This document shows positions 7,602-15,368 of a stretch of DNA of 64,000 nucleotides, one piece after another (position 1 is the stretch's first letter; the number at the start of each line of letters is the position of its first letter). Under the pieces are notes generated by a model. It searched no databases and was not told where the DNA came from. It was given only the letters and a program-made list of their open reading frames with translations. Source of the stretch: Alcanivorax sp. (lineage in GTDB: Bacteria > Pseudomonadota > Gammaproteobacteria > Pseudomonadales > Alcanivoracaceae); NCBI RefSeq assembly GCF_017794965.1, contig NZ_CP051240.1, forward strand, positions 3,844,001 to 3,908,000, read 5' to 3'. The translations under genes and the position numbers were made by a program.

Positions 7602-8762
7602 GTGGCAGGACGCATTGACGCGGAATACCAACAGCTGAAGGACCGCACCCACCGGTGGGCGGTCGAGCGGCTGGATGAGGAAGGCATTGAGGTCAGCAAT
7701 GCCAACCGCGAACTGCTGTCTGAATTTATCCGCACTGCGGTGAACCAGCACATCGCCCTCAATCGCGTCCCGTTATCCACCCAGGACCTTAACCAGCTGG
7801 TGAAGGATACGCTGGATGAGGTGCTGGGATTCGGGCCACTGGAGCCCTTGCTGGCGGACCCGCGCATCAACGATATTCTGGTGAATGGTCCGGACAGTGT
7901 GTTCATCGAGGTGGCCGGGGTGTTGCAGAAAGCCCAGGTGCGCTTCATCAACGATGACCATGTGATCCGGGTGATTCGCCGGATGCTGGCCCCATTGGGG
8001 CGGCGCCTGGATGAGGCCAGTCCCATGGTGGATGCGCGCTTGCCGGACGGTTCGCGGGTCAATGCCATCATTCCGCCGCTGGCCCTGAATGGTCCCAGCA
8101 TCAGTATTCGGAAATTTACCCGTAACCATCTCAGCGCCGAGGAGATGATCCGCAGCGGCTCACTGACCCAGGCCTGTCTGGATACCTTGATCACCGCGGT
8201 GGAGACCCGCCGCAATATCATCATCAGTGGGGGTACCGGTACCGGTAAAACCACCATGCTGAATCTGATCAGCCAGTACATTCCCCGTGAGGAACGCATT
8301 CTCACCATCGAGGATTCTGCCGAGCTGGTGCTCAATCATCCCCATGTGGTGTCACTGGAAACCCGTCCGGCCAATACCGAAGGCAAGGGGCGGGTGACGG
8401 CCCGGGAATTGGTGATCAACTCCCTGCGCATGCGCCCGGACCGGGTGATTCTGGGCGAGGTGCGTTCCCACGAAATCATCGAGCTGCTGCAGGCCATGAA
8501 TACCGGTCACGAAGGCTCCATGAGTACCATCCATGCCAACAGCACGCGGGACGCACTGGTGCGGATCGAGACCCTGTTGGCGGTGAGCGGCTACGAGGCC
8601 AGCGAAAAGGCGATTGGTCGCCTGATCGGCTCGGCGCTGGATGTGATTATCCAGCTGGAGCGCCTGCCGGATGGTCGACGCCGGGTCAGCGAGGTGGTGG
8701 CCCTGACCCCCACCGATGACGAACAGTACAACCTGGATTACCTGTACCGGAGTGAGGCGTGA
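7602..8762 (+). CDS. tadA: Tad pilus assembly ATPase TadA/CpaF
   Basis: A 386-residue type II/IV secretion ATPase that powers pilus assembly and retraction. Visible motifs are Walker A GGTGTGKTT (about residues 210-218), the Asp box ILTIEDSAEL, Walker B MRPDRVILGEVR and the His box EGSMSTIHANS. The start is GTG 7602, with AGGAG 6 bases upstream. The N-terminal extension is short compared with alphaproteobacterial CpaF. The stop overlaps the tadB start (GTGA). Confidence 0.96.
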   Translation: MAGRIDAEYQQLKDRTHRWAVERLDEEGIEVSNANRELLSEFIRTAVNQHIALNRVPLSTQDLNQLVKDTLDEVLGFGPLEPLLADPRINDILVNGPDSVFIEVAGVLQKAQVRFINDDHVIRVIRRMLAPLGRRLDEASPMVDARLPDGSRVNAIIPPLALNGPSISIRKFTRNHLSAEEMIRSGSLTQACLDTLITAVETRRNIIISGGTGTGKTTMLNLISQYIPREERILTIEDSAELVLNHPHVVSLETRPANTEGKGRVTARELVINSLRMRPDRVILGEVRSHEIIELLQAMNTGHEGSMSTIHANSTRDALVRIETLLAVSGYEASEKAIGRLIGSALDVIIQLERLPDGRRRVSEVVALTPTDDEQYNLDYLYRSEA

Positions 8763-9679
8763 ACGCGGCCGCGTTGCTTGGCATGGCCCAGACGCTGGGC
8801 ATCATCGCGGTGATCACCGTGCTGGTGCAGCTGCTGTGGTTCCGGCAGCGCGAAAAAGGCCTGCTCAATGACAGGGTGCGTCAGCGGCTTCAGCAGCGCA
8901 CGGAGGTGGCGGTGGAGCCTTCCCAGTCCCGGGTGGCCAGCAACGCCCTGGAGCGCTTGCTGTTGCGTGCGGATATTCGCCTGTCCCGTACCCAGCTTGC
9001 CCTGCTGGGTGTGGTGACGTTTATTCTGGTGGCGCTGGTGCTGGCCAGCAGCGGTGCGATTCCGGCTGTGGTGGTGATGCTGTTCATTGTGGCCAGTGCC
9101 TGGCTCTATTGGCGGTTTCGCTTTCAGCAGCAGCGCCGCAGCATTTTCGAGGCCCTGCCGGGAATCATGGATTCCACCCTGCGCTACATGGATGCGGGCC
9201 GCTCACTGGAGGCGGCCTTGCTGGAATCGTTCAACGATGCGCCGCCGGTGTTTGCGCCGCTGACCTTTCGTTTGCGCAGTGCCATTGAGGCAGGCCGGGA
9301 TTACACCGGTCTGTTTGATGATTTTTCCCAGCTCTACAAGGTGCCGTCGCTGGTGATGGTCTCCATCGCCCTGCGAACCTCCACCCGGTTTGGTTCTTCG
9401 GTGCGCCCGGTGCTGCAGCAGGTGGCCGGCTCCCTGCGTTCCCAACAGGAACTGCGCCGTGAATTCATGGCGTCCACTGCGGAAACACGCTTTACCGCCG
9501 GTGCCTTTACCCTGCTGCCGTTGGGCATGGCGGTCTACATGATGCTGATCAACGACAAATATGCCGAGGTGTTGCTGGAGACGGACACCGGGCACACCAT
9601 GCTGATTATCGCGGGCATCCTGCAGGGCATGGCGGTCATCGTCATCTGGCGCATGGTGCAGGGGGTGGGCCGTGAATAA
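8759..9679 (+). CDS. tadB: Tad pilus inner-membrane platform protein TadB
   Basis: A 306-residue type II secretion F-domain protein with membrane segments near residues 8-24, 85-125 and 260-300. The F-domain core is FEALPGIMDSTLRYMDAGRSLEAAL and SVRPVLQQVAGSLRSQQELRREF. With TadC it makes the inner-membrane platform on which TadA acts. The GTG start overlaps the stop of tadA, and the stop overlaps the tadC start, so the three are translationally coupled. Confidence 0.93.
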   Translation: MNAAALLGMAQTLGIIAVITVLVQLLWFRQREKGLLNDRVRQRLQQRTEVAVEPSQSRVASNALERLLLRADIRLSRTQLALLGVVTFILVALVLASSGAIPAVVVMLFIVASAWLYWRFRFQQQRRSIFEALPGIMDSTLRYMDAGRSLEAALLESFNDAPPVFAPLTFRLRSAIEAGRDYTGLFDDFSQLYKVPSLVMVSIALRTSTRFGSSVRPVLQQVAGSLRSQQELRREFMASTAETRFTAGAFTLLPLGMAVYMMLINDKYAEVLLETDTGHTMLIIAGILQGMAVIVIWRMVQGVGRE

Positions 9680-10544
9680 TGTCTGGCTGATCCTCTCCCT
9701 GTTGCTGGTGGTGTTGTCGGTGTGGCTGCTGTTCCGGGCCCGGCACTGGGAAATGCAGGCCAGAGTCAGCCAGCGTCTCAATGATGCGGGCACCCGCAGT
9801 AGCGAGGCTGGGGGCGGCCGTTTCTGGTTGTGGCGTCTGTCGGCGGCACTGACCGAATCGTCCCTGGCGGCCAGTGACTACCAGGAAATTCGCCAGGCCA
9901 TGGCCGGCATGGGCAAGAGCCGGGAGCAATCCCAGGTGATTTATCTGCTCACCTGCTGGGTGTTGCCGGTGCTGGTGGCGCTGGTGGGTTTTCTGTTCTT
10001 TGGTGCCATGGGTGGGCTGTTGCTGTCCGTGGCCGGGTTTATCGTGCCGCGGCGGACCATTCGCAGTATGGGGGCCAATGCGGAACTGCGCCAGAATCTG
10101 GAGGCGGTGGAGCTGTGCCACATGACGCGCATGCTGATGGAGGCCGGGATCTCGCTGGAACGGGTGATGCGTATTATCGGGGTGCAGGGCCGGTCGTTGC
10201 TGCCGGTGCTCATTCCCCGTATTGATCGCTTCAACCGGCTGATGCAGTCCGGGGCGGAGCGCACCCAGGCGCTGGATGAACTGGGCGAAAACAAGCGTAT
10301 TCCGGTCTTGCGCAGTTACGTGGTGCTGATGAAACAGAGCAGCTTGCTGGGCTCCGGGGTGTCCACCAGTCTGGACCAGATTATCGAGGAGGCCCAGAAC
10401 GTGGAACGAAACCGTATCCGGGAGGAAACCAACCGGATCGGGGCGAAGATGACGGTGGTAATGATGGCCTTCATGCTGCCGGCGCTATTCATTCTGATCG
10501 GCGGGCCAGCGGTGATTTCCATCGCTGACGCGCTGGCGAGATAG
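9672..10544 (+). CDS. tadC: Tad pilus inner-membrane platform protein TadC
   Basis: A 290-residue F-domain protein, paralogous to TadB. It has membrane segments at about 5-22, 95-130 and 258-285, and the motif LEAVELCHMTRMLMEAGISLERVMRII. The C-terminal part (NRIGAKMTVVMMAFMLPALFILIGGPAV) is typical of TadC. The start is GTG, 8 bases inside the end of tadB. It is the partner of TadB in the assembly platform. Confidence 0.93.
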   Translation: MNNVWLILSLLLVVLSVWLLFRARHWEMQARVSQRLNDAGTRSSEAGGGRFWLWRLSAALTESSLAASDYQEIRQAMAGMGKSREQSQVIYLLTCWVLPVLVALVGFLFFGAMGGLLLSVAGFIVPRRTIRSMGANAELRQNLEAVELCHMTRMLMEAGISLERVMRIIGVQGRSLLPVLIPRIDRFNRLMQSGAERTQALDELGENKRIPVLRSYVVLMKQSSLLGSGVSTSLDQIIEEAQNVERNRIREETNRIGAKMTVVMMAFMLPALFILIGGPAVISIADALAR

Positions 10545-10567
10545 TCAAACACGAAAGGACGAGAGTG

Positions 10568-11245
10568 ATGCCAATGAGAGGCTGGGTGTGGATGGCGGTA
10601 GTCATGCTGGCAGGGTGTGCCAGTCAGCCGGCTGAGACAACCTCAGAGAGCGCCGTGGATACCAGTGGCATAACCTGTAAGGAGGCGGTGCAGCCGGAGC
10701 AGCGTGTGGATCTGGAAATGATCGATACCCTGATGGGCAAAGGGCGTAACCATGCGGCGCTGGCCCGGTTGGAAAGCCAGTCCATGGACGGTATCGATTA
10801 CTGGCTGCGCTACGGACAGCTGCTGGCGTCCACCGGCAAGCTGGATGAGGCCGAGCAGGTGTTCCGTGACCTGGTGTTCCAGTGTGTCGATGGTCGTAGC
10901 CGGCACGGTCTGGGGATGGTGCAGCTAAAGCGCAATCATGTGAATGCGGCGCTCCTGCATCTGGAGATTGCCCGCAATCTGTCCCCGGCCTCTGCCCAGG
11001 TGCGCAATGATTATGGTTATACGTTATTGCTGGCAGGGCGCTACCAGCAGGCAGCGTTCGAACTACGCACGGCGCTGGAGCTGGCCAACGGTCAGGGGCC
11101 GGTTCGTCAGAATGTTGCGGTGGCCTATCTGTTAACCGGTGACGAGGCGGGTCTTGAGGCGTTGAAATCAGAGTATGGCTTTTCTGCTGAAGAAATGGAG
11201 TATGCCCGCGCACTGCAAACGCAGTTCGCCAAGGCCGGCCAATGA
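10568..11245 (+). CDS. tadD: TadD-like TPR lipoprotein of the Tad operon
   Basis: A 225-residue protein with a lipoprotein signal peptide ending in the lipobox LAGC (WMAVVMLAGCASQ) and at least three tetratricopeptide repeats (YGQLLASTGKLDEAEQVF; LKRNHVNAALLHLEIARNLSP; YGYTLLLAGRYQQAAFELRTAL). TadD is thought to act as a pilotin or scaffold for assembly. The ATG at 10568 is preferred over the GTG one codon earlier, given the spacing to AAGGACGAG. Confidence 0.88.
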   Translation: MPMRGWVWMAVVMLAGCASQPAETTSESAVDTSGITCKEAVQPEQRVDLEMIDTLMGKGRNHAALARLESQSMDGIDYWLRYGQLLASTGKLDEAEQVFRDLVFQCVDGRSRHGLGMVQLKRNHVNAALLHLEIARNLSPASAQVRNDYGYTLLLAGRYQQAAFELRTALELANGQGPVRQNVAVAYLLTGDEAGLEALKSEYGFSAEEMEYARALQTQFAKAGQ

Positions 11246-11255
11246 GGGTAGAGCA

Positions 11256-11531
11256 ATGAAAGCACAATGGTTGATGGTGGGGCTGGCGCTGCCCATGGTG
11301 GCGCTGGCTGACGCCCCTGAACAGTTTGCATTCGGGGTGTCCGGTCAGGTGGTTAGCAAGCCGCCTGCTACGGAGACCGAGTGGTTGCTGGAGCAGCAAC
11401 GCACGGCCAATCAGACAGCAGAGAGCGAGCTGTCATCTCACTTGTACGTGGATAGCCAGCGTCGTCTGGCTGAATCCTTCCGCATCCCGATTCCGGAAAC
11501 CTTCGGTGAGCAGACCCGGGACGATAACTGA
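11256..11531 (+). CDS. DUF3613 small periplasmic protein of the Tad operon
   Basis: A 91-residue protein with a signal peptide (MKAQWLMVGLALPMVALA) and a C-terminal motif YVDSQRRLAESFRIPIPETF, the pattern of DUF3613. Proteins of this family are found in tad loci of pseudomonads and relatives; their role is unknown. The ATG is 10 bases after the tadD stop with GAGGGTAGAG upstream. The 3' end overlaps the proposed start of the tadG-like gene. Confidence 0.8.
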   Translation: MKAQWLMVGLALPMVALADAPEQFAFGVSGQVVSKPPATETEWLLEQQRTANQTAESELSSHLYVDSQRRLAESFRIPIPETFGEQTRDDN

Positions 11532-13242
11532 TCGCCGCCGCCAGCGTGGGGCGCTGACCGTTCTGACCCCGCTGCTGCTGTTGCTGGTGGTGATCCTGTC
11601 GGTGATGGCGCTGGACGGCGCGCGCCTGTATAGCCTGCGTGGCGAGATGCAGGCGCAGGTCAATGTGGCCGCCCAGGCGGGGGCGTCTGCGACCCAGAGC
11701 TGTGGTGGTTTTGCACCGACGACGGCGATGATTCGCCAGCGTGCCCTGGCCGCGGCCCAGGCCCAGGGGTATAGCGCAGACGCCGACGCGCTGACGGTGA
11801 CCTCCGGTGTCATCGAGGCCCCCACAGGCGACAATGTACTGGCCTTCCGGCCGGTGAACTTTATCGAAGAAAGCAACGCGGTGCTGGTTTCCTATACCCG
11901 CAGAGAACCCATTTCCATACTGCTGCCTGAATCTGTGTTCGGCACCCTGGATATCACCGTCAATGCGGCGTCCCGCAAGGAAGTGGTGGCGACCCTGAGT
12001 GCTGCGGGCAGTACCGCCAGCGTCGATTCCGGCATTGTGGGCGGGTTGCTGGGGGCGGTGCTGGGTGACCCCTTCTATGTGCTCGACCCCACGAGCCTGG
12101 ATAGCTTGCGTAACACTACGGTGTTGTTGGGCGATGTGCTGACTGAGACCGGGGTGGCGGATGTGACTGGGCTGCTGGGGCTGGATGGCCGCACGCTGGC
12201 GGCCGCCCTGCGTGATATCGGCGGGATCTCCAGCCCGGTGGGGCAAACCCTGGATGACCTGCTGGGTGCGGCGGGGCTGGAGACGGTGTCGGTGAGTGAA
12301 GTGCTGGAGGTGGTGGAAGGCACGCAGGTGCCGGCCAACAGCGAGTTTCCTCTCTATGACATGCTGATCAGTCTGGTGTTGAATGTGGCGGAATCCCAGC
12401 AGGATGCACCGGGCGGTTTCCTGGCGGTGCCGCTGGATGTGGATCTGGATCTGGGCGCGGTGGCCAACATTGATGCCAGTGTACGTCTCAATGTGGGCGA
12501 GGCGCCGCGCATCGTGATTGGGCCGGCGAGGCAGGATGCCGACGGAAACTGGGTGACCCGTTTTTATGCTCCGGATATCCGCTTGCAGGTACTGGCGGAT
12601 GTGCAGCTGTTGTCCCTCGGTGGTCTGTTGTCCGGGGCCAATGTCTACCTGCCGCTGGCGGTGAATGTGGGCGGCGCCGAGGGCGAATTTGTGTCGGCGC
12701 GCTGTGCGGCGGGCAGTGTGAACCAAGTGGAGATCGGGGTGAACCTGAACCGCAGTGTGGCCAGGCTGGGTACCGGCACCATCGACACGGACACAGGGGC
12801 AATTATCCCGGAAATCGGTGATCTGGATGTGCTTGGACTGCTCGGGTTGCAGGTGCTGTCGGCGGATGTGTTTATTGATGGTGAGGTGCCCGGCATCACC
12901 GAGACCAACGTGGTCATTTCCGATGAATATCCGCTCTACTGTGGCGAGATGGGTTGTAGCGAAGACACCTATCAGGACACCGGGGATGGTGTGGGCGGAC
13001 TGGACCTGGATCTGGACTTGCAGAATGTGGCGTTGCTGGGCTTGCCTGTGCAACTGACCCCGTTGCTGAACCTTCTGGAAGGGCTGCTGGCGGATGTGGT
13101 GCAATTGCTTGCCGGCTCTTTGATAAATCCTTTGCTCGAATCCCTGGGGCTGGGCCTGGGGGGCGTGACGGTGACCCTGACCAATGCCACCCAGGGCAGC
13201 AGCCAGGTGATCGAGAATGTGCCGGTGGTGGCGGGGGACTGA
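11506..13242 (+). CDS. tadG: TadG-like pilus assembly protein
   Basis: A 578-residue protein. RRRQRGALTVLTPLLLLLVVILSVMALDGARLY is split by position as a basic start, a hydrophobic helix at about 16-33 and the DxxR pattern of TadG N-termini; AQVNVAAQAGASATQSCG follows. The remaining 500 residues are long Leu/Val/Gly-rich repeats with many LLG and LDLD motifs, presumably extracellular or periplasmic. GTG 11506 is chosen because GGAAA precedes it and it is the last start codon before the basic segment; this overlaps the DUF3613 gene by 26 bases. It is the last gene of the Tad operon. Confidence 0.75.
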   Translation: MSRPGTITDRRRQRGALTVLTPLLLLLVVILSVMALDGARLYSLRGEMQAQVNVAAQAGASATQSCGGFAPTTAMIRQRALAAAQAQGYSADADALTVTSGVIEAPTGDNVLAFRPVNFIEESNAVLVSYTRREPISILLPESVFGTLDITVNAASRKEVVATLSAAGSTASVDSGIVGGLLGAVLGDPFYVLDPTSLDSLRNTTVLLGDVLTETGVADVTGLLGLDGRTLAAALRDIGGISSPVGQTLDDLLGAAGLETVSVSEVLEVVEGTQVPANSEFPLYDMLISLVLNVAESQQDAPGGFLAVPLDVDLDLGAVANIDASVRLNVGEAPRIVIGPARQDADGNWVTRFYAPDIRLQVLADVQLLSLGGLLSGANVYLPLAVNVGGAEGEFVSARCAAGSVNQVEIGVNLNRSVARLGTGTIDTDTGAIIPEIGDLDVLGLLGLQVLSADVFIDGEVPGITETNVVISDEYPLYCGEMGCSEDTYQDTGDGVGGLDLDLDLQNVALLGLPVQLTPLLNLLEGLLADVVQLLAGSLINPLLESLGLGLGGVTVTLTNATQGSSQVIENVPVVAGD

Positions 13243-13244
13243 TC

Positions 13245-13272
13245 AGCTACGAGCTACGAGCTACAAGCTACG
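13245..13272 (+). repeat. Heptad-phased array, AGCTACG type, touching the tadG stop
   Basis: Four 7-bp units (AGCTACG, AGCTACG, AGCTACA, AGCTACG) starting 3 bases after the stop codon of the tadG-like gene. The same word follows trmB, the TauE/SafE gene and (as AGCTGTG) ftsX. Confidence 0.9.
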
Positions 13273-13988
13273 CTTGGATAGGCAGCCTCCGAAAAGTTGC
13301 CGGGTTTTCTACGAAGCGACTCTAGGAACCGGAGTGCAACGTAGGTAACAGCCGCAGGCTGGCCCGTAGGGTGAGCGGAGCGAATAAGGCATCTTGAGGC
13401 GCGCACCGTGCGACGCACGGAATCGACCGCAGGGCGATCAGGCATTTCCGGGCTCGACAGGTCCCAAAAGAATGATCTCCCTTCGGTCGTTTCGTTTCTC
13501 TCGGTTCGCACCTCGGCGCTCCCAAGAACAACACTCCGTAGTCATTTTTAGTGAACTCTGTGGTGAATCCGCTTTTGATCTTCGCATTCCGCATGTTGCG
13601 TGAAGCGGGCAAAAAAACGGCTCATCGCGGATTAGCGGGGAGTTGCGACTACCAAGGCCTTCCCGTAGGAGCGTCGCTCGCGGCGCGATTCCGGACCAGG
13701 ATCAAAAGCGGATTTACCACAGAGATCACGGAGGAAACCCATTTCTGTCTCAGTGATCTCAGTGGCCTCTGTGGTAAAACTGGCTTAGCTGCTTATGTGG
13801 GAAGTTCAGCGTGCTGAACGAAAGCTGCTGTAAACTAGGGCATGCTACCAGAACCTTCGTTCAGCAAGCTGAATCTCCCACCAGACATCGATTTCACCTA
13901 AGGAGTAGTAAACCGCTGGAATCGCGCCGCGAGCGACGCTCCTACGGCACAGGCTTTGTGTAAAGCCTTCCCTCAAATCCGCGAAGCG
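13273..13988. repeat. Composite of degenerate dispersed repeats, no gene
   Basis: This 700-base gap has no credible coding frame. It shares long patchy similarity with 57755-58080 (the words CTACGAAGC, GGTGAGCGGAGCGAATAA, AGGCATTTCC and CTCCCTTCGGTCG in the same order). It carries a heptad array at 13584-13610, an inverted pair TACCACAGAG/CTCTGTGGTA (13711-13779), an inverted pair around GCGTCGCTCGCGGCGCGATTC (13669 and 13920), and an inverted pair around TTCAGC..GCTGAACGA (13808 and 13857). It contains an uninterrupted copy of the word into which the IS110 element inserted at 29041 (CCTTCCCGTAGGAG at 13658-13671). Confidence 0.75.
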
Positions 13989-13991
13989 GGC

Positions 13992-14020
13992 AAAAAAAAC
14001 GGCCGCATAAGCGGCCGTTT
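13992..14020 (-). terminator. Rho-independent terminator of the desaturase gene
   Basis: AACGGCCGC and GCGGCCGTT form a hairpin with loop ATAA. On the minus strand it is followed by a T tract (the A run at 13992-13999). Confidence 0.9.
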
Positions 14021-14034
14021 TGGATTGGGGGGGG

Positions 14035-15231
14035 TTATGCCGTGGCGTGGCGGTAGCGGGCCAGTTGATCCGCGAAGTCCTGCAGGGCGGCGATGCCGGA
14101 TTCCCGGGCATCCTGGTACCACTGCTCCAGCGCCTCCACCATCTCGGCGGAATTGCGGCTGGTCTGGGACCAGATATCCTGCAGACGCAGGCGGAACTGG
14201 TAGATGGCTTCCAGGGTTTCGTTGCTCTGGGTCAGGTTGACCAGACGCTCCTGCTGCTTCGGCTTGATCAGTGACAGGTCCTTGTGGAACAGGGCATGGG
14301 CGCGGGCATACAGATCACGGGTGGCCTCACAGGCCCGTTCCCGCTCCTGCTTGAATACCGGGGCGATCACGGTCTTGCGGTAGTTGGCCATGACCTGGAA
14401 ACGGTGCTGCATGACACCGCGCAGGGCCTCCAGATCAATACCTTTGGCGTCGTGATCGATCACCGGTTTCGGGGCCACCTTCTTCACTTTCGCCAGCCCC
14501 AGCATTTCGAACAGACGAATCCAGGCCCAGCCCGCATCGAATTCGAAGCGGCGCACGGACAGTTTGGCGGAGTTCGGATAGGTGTGGTGATTGTTGTGCA
14601 GCTCTTCACCACCAATCAGGATGCCCCAGGGTGAGATATTGCGGCTGGCATCGGCGCATTCGAAATTCCGGTAGCCCCAGTAGTGGCCAATACCGTTGAT
14701 CACGCCGGCAGCGAACACCGGGATCCACATCATCTGCACGGCCCAGATGGTGATGCCGTAGACGCCGAACAGGGCCAGGTCGATCACGGCCATGATGGCA
14801 ACGCCGCCCATGGGGAAGCGGGAGTAGACGTTGCGCTCCAGCCAGTCGTCCGGACAGCCCGCGCCGTATTTGTTCAGGGTTTCCTGATTTTCGGCCTCTT
14901 CACGGTATAGCTCGGCGCCTTCGCGCAGCACCTTCTTGATGCCTTTGACCTGTGGGCTGTGAGGGTCATCTTCGGTTTCGCACTTGGCGTGGTGCTTGCG
15001 ATGGATGGCGGTCCATTCCCGGGTGTTCTGGCCGGTGCTCAGCCACAACCAGAGACGGAAGAAGTGCTTCAGGACCGGGCTCAGTTCCAGTGCCCGGTGA
15101 GCGGAGTAGCGGTGCAGGTAGACCGTCACGCTGACGATGGTGGCGTGGGTCATGGCCAGGGTAATCAGCACCAGTGCGCCCAGACTCGGGGCCAGCAGGC
15201 CGTGTTCAATAAAATCTAGCATCAGGTTCAT
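14035..15231 (-). CDS. Membrane fatty-acid (acyl-CoA) delta-9 type desaturase
   Basis: A 398-residue diiron membrane desaturase. The three histidine boxes are present: HRYSAH (residues 40-45), HRKHH (77-81) and HNNHH (about 214). The surrounding motifs TGQNTREWTAIHRKHH and HYWGYRNFECADASRNISPWGILIGGEELHNN are typical of bacterial stearoyl-CoA/acyl desaturases that introduce a cis double bond into membrane or wax-ester acyl chains. Hydrophobic segments lie at about 15-36, 140-160 and 165-185. The C-terminal 130 residues form a helical soluble tail. No clear ribosome site is seen before the ATG at 15231. Confidence 0.92.
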   Translation of the reverse strand: MNLMLDFIEHGLLAPSLGALVLITLAMTHATIVSVTVYLHRYSAHRALELSPVLKHFFRLWLWLSTGQNTREWTAIHRKHHAKCETEDDPHSPQVKGIKKVLREGAELYREEAENQETLNKYGAGCPDDWLERNVYSRFPMGGVAIMAVIDLALFGVYGITIWAVQMMWIPVFAAGVINGIGHYWGYRNFECADASRNISPWGILIGGEELHNNHHTYPNSAKLSVRRFEFDAGWAWIRLFEMLGLAKVKKVAPKPVIDHDAKGIDLEALRGVMQHRFQVMANYRKTVIAPVFKQERERACEATRDLYARAHALFHKDLSLIKPKQQERLVNLTQSNETLEAIYQFRLRLQDIWSQTSRNSAEMVEALEQWYQDARESGIAALQDFADQLARYRHATA

Positions 15232-15368
15232 ACAGGTAGAATTCGGAGCTTGTTATTGTGCCCAGTCAGGGTGACGGTAAGAAGACGCCGAACGGGTCAA
15301 ATTCGGACTTTCGCCCGCTTTATCGACCGGACGGCGGCATCGCCGGGATAAAGGGGGGCTGTGGCCGG

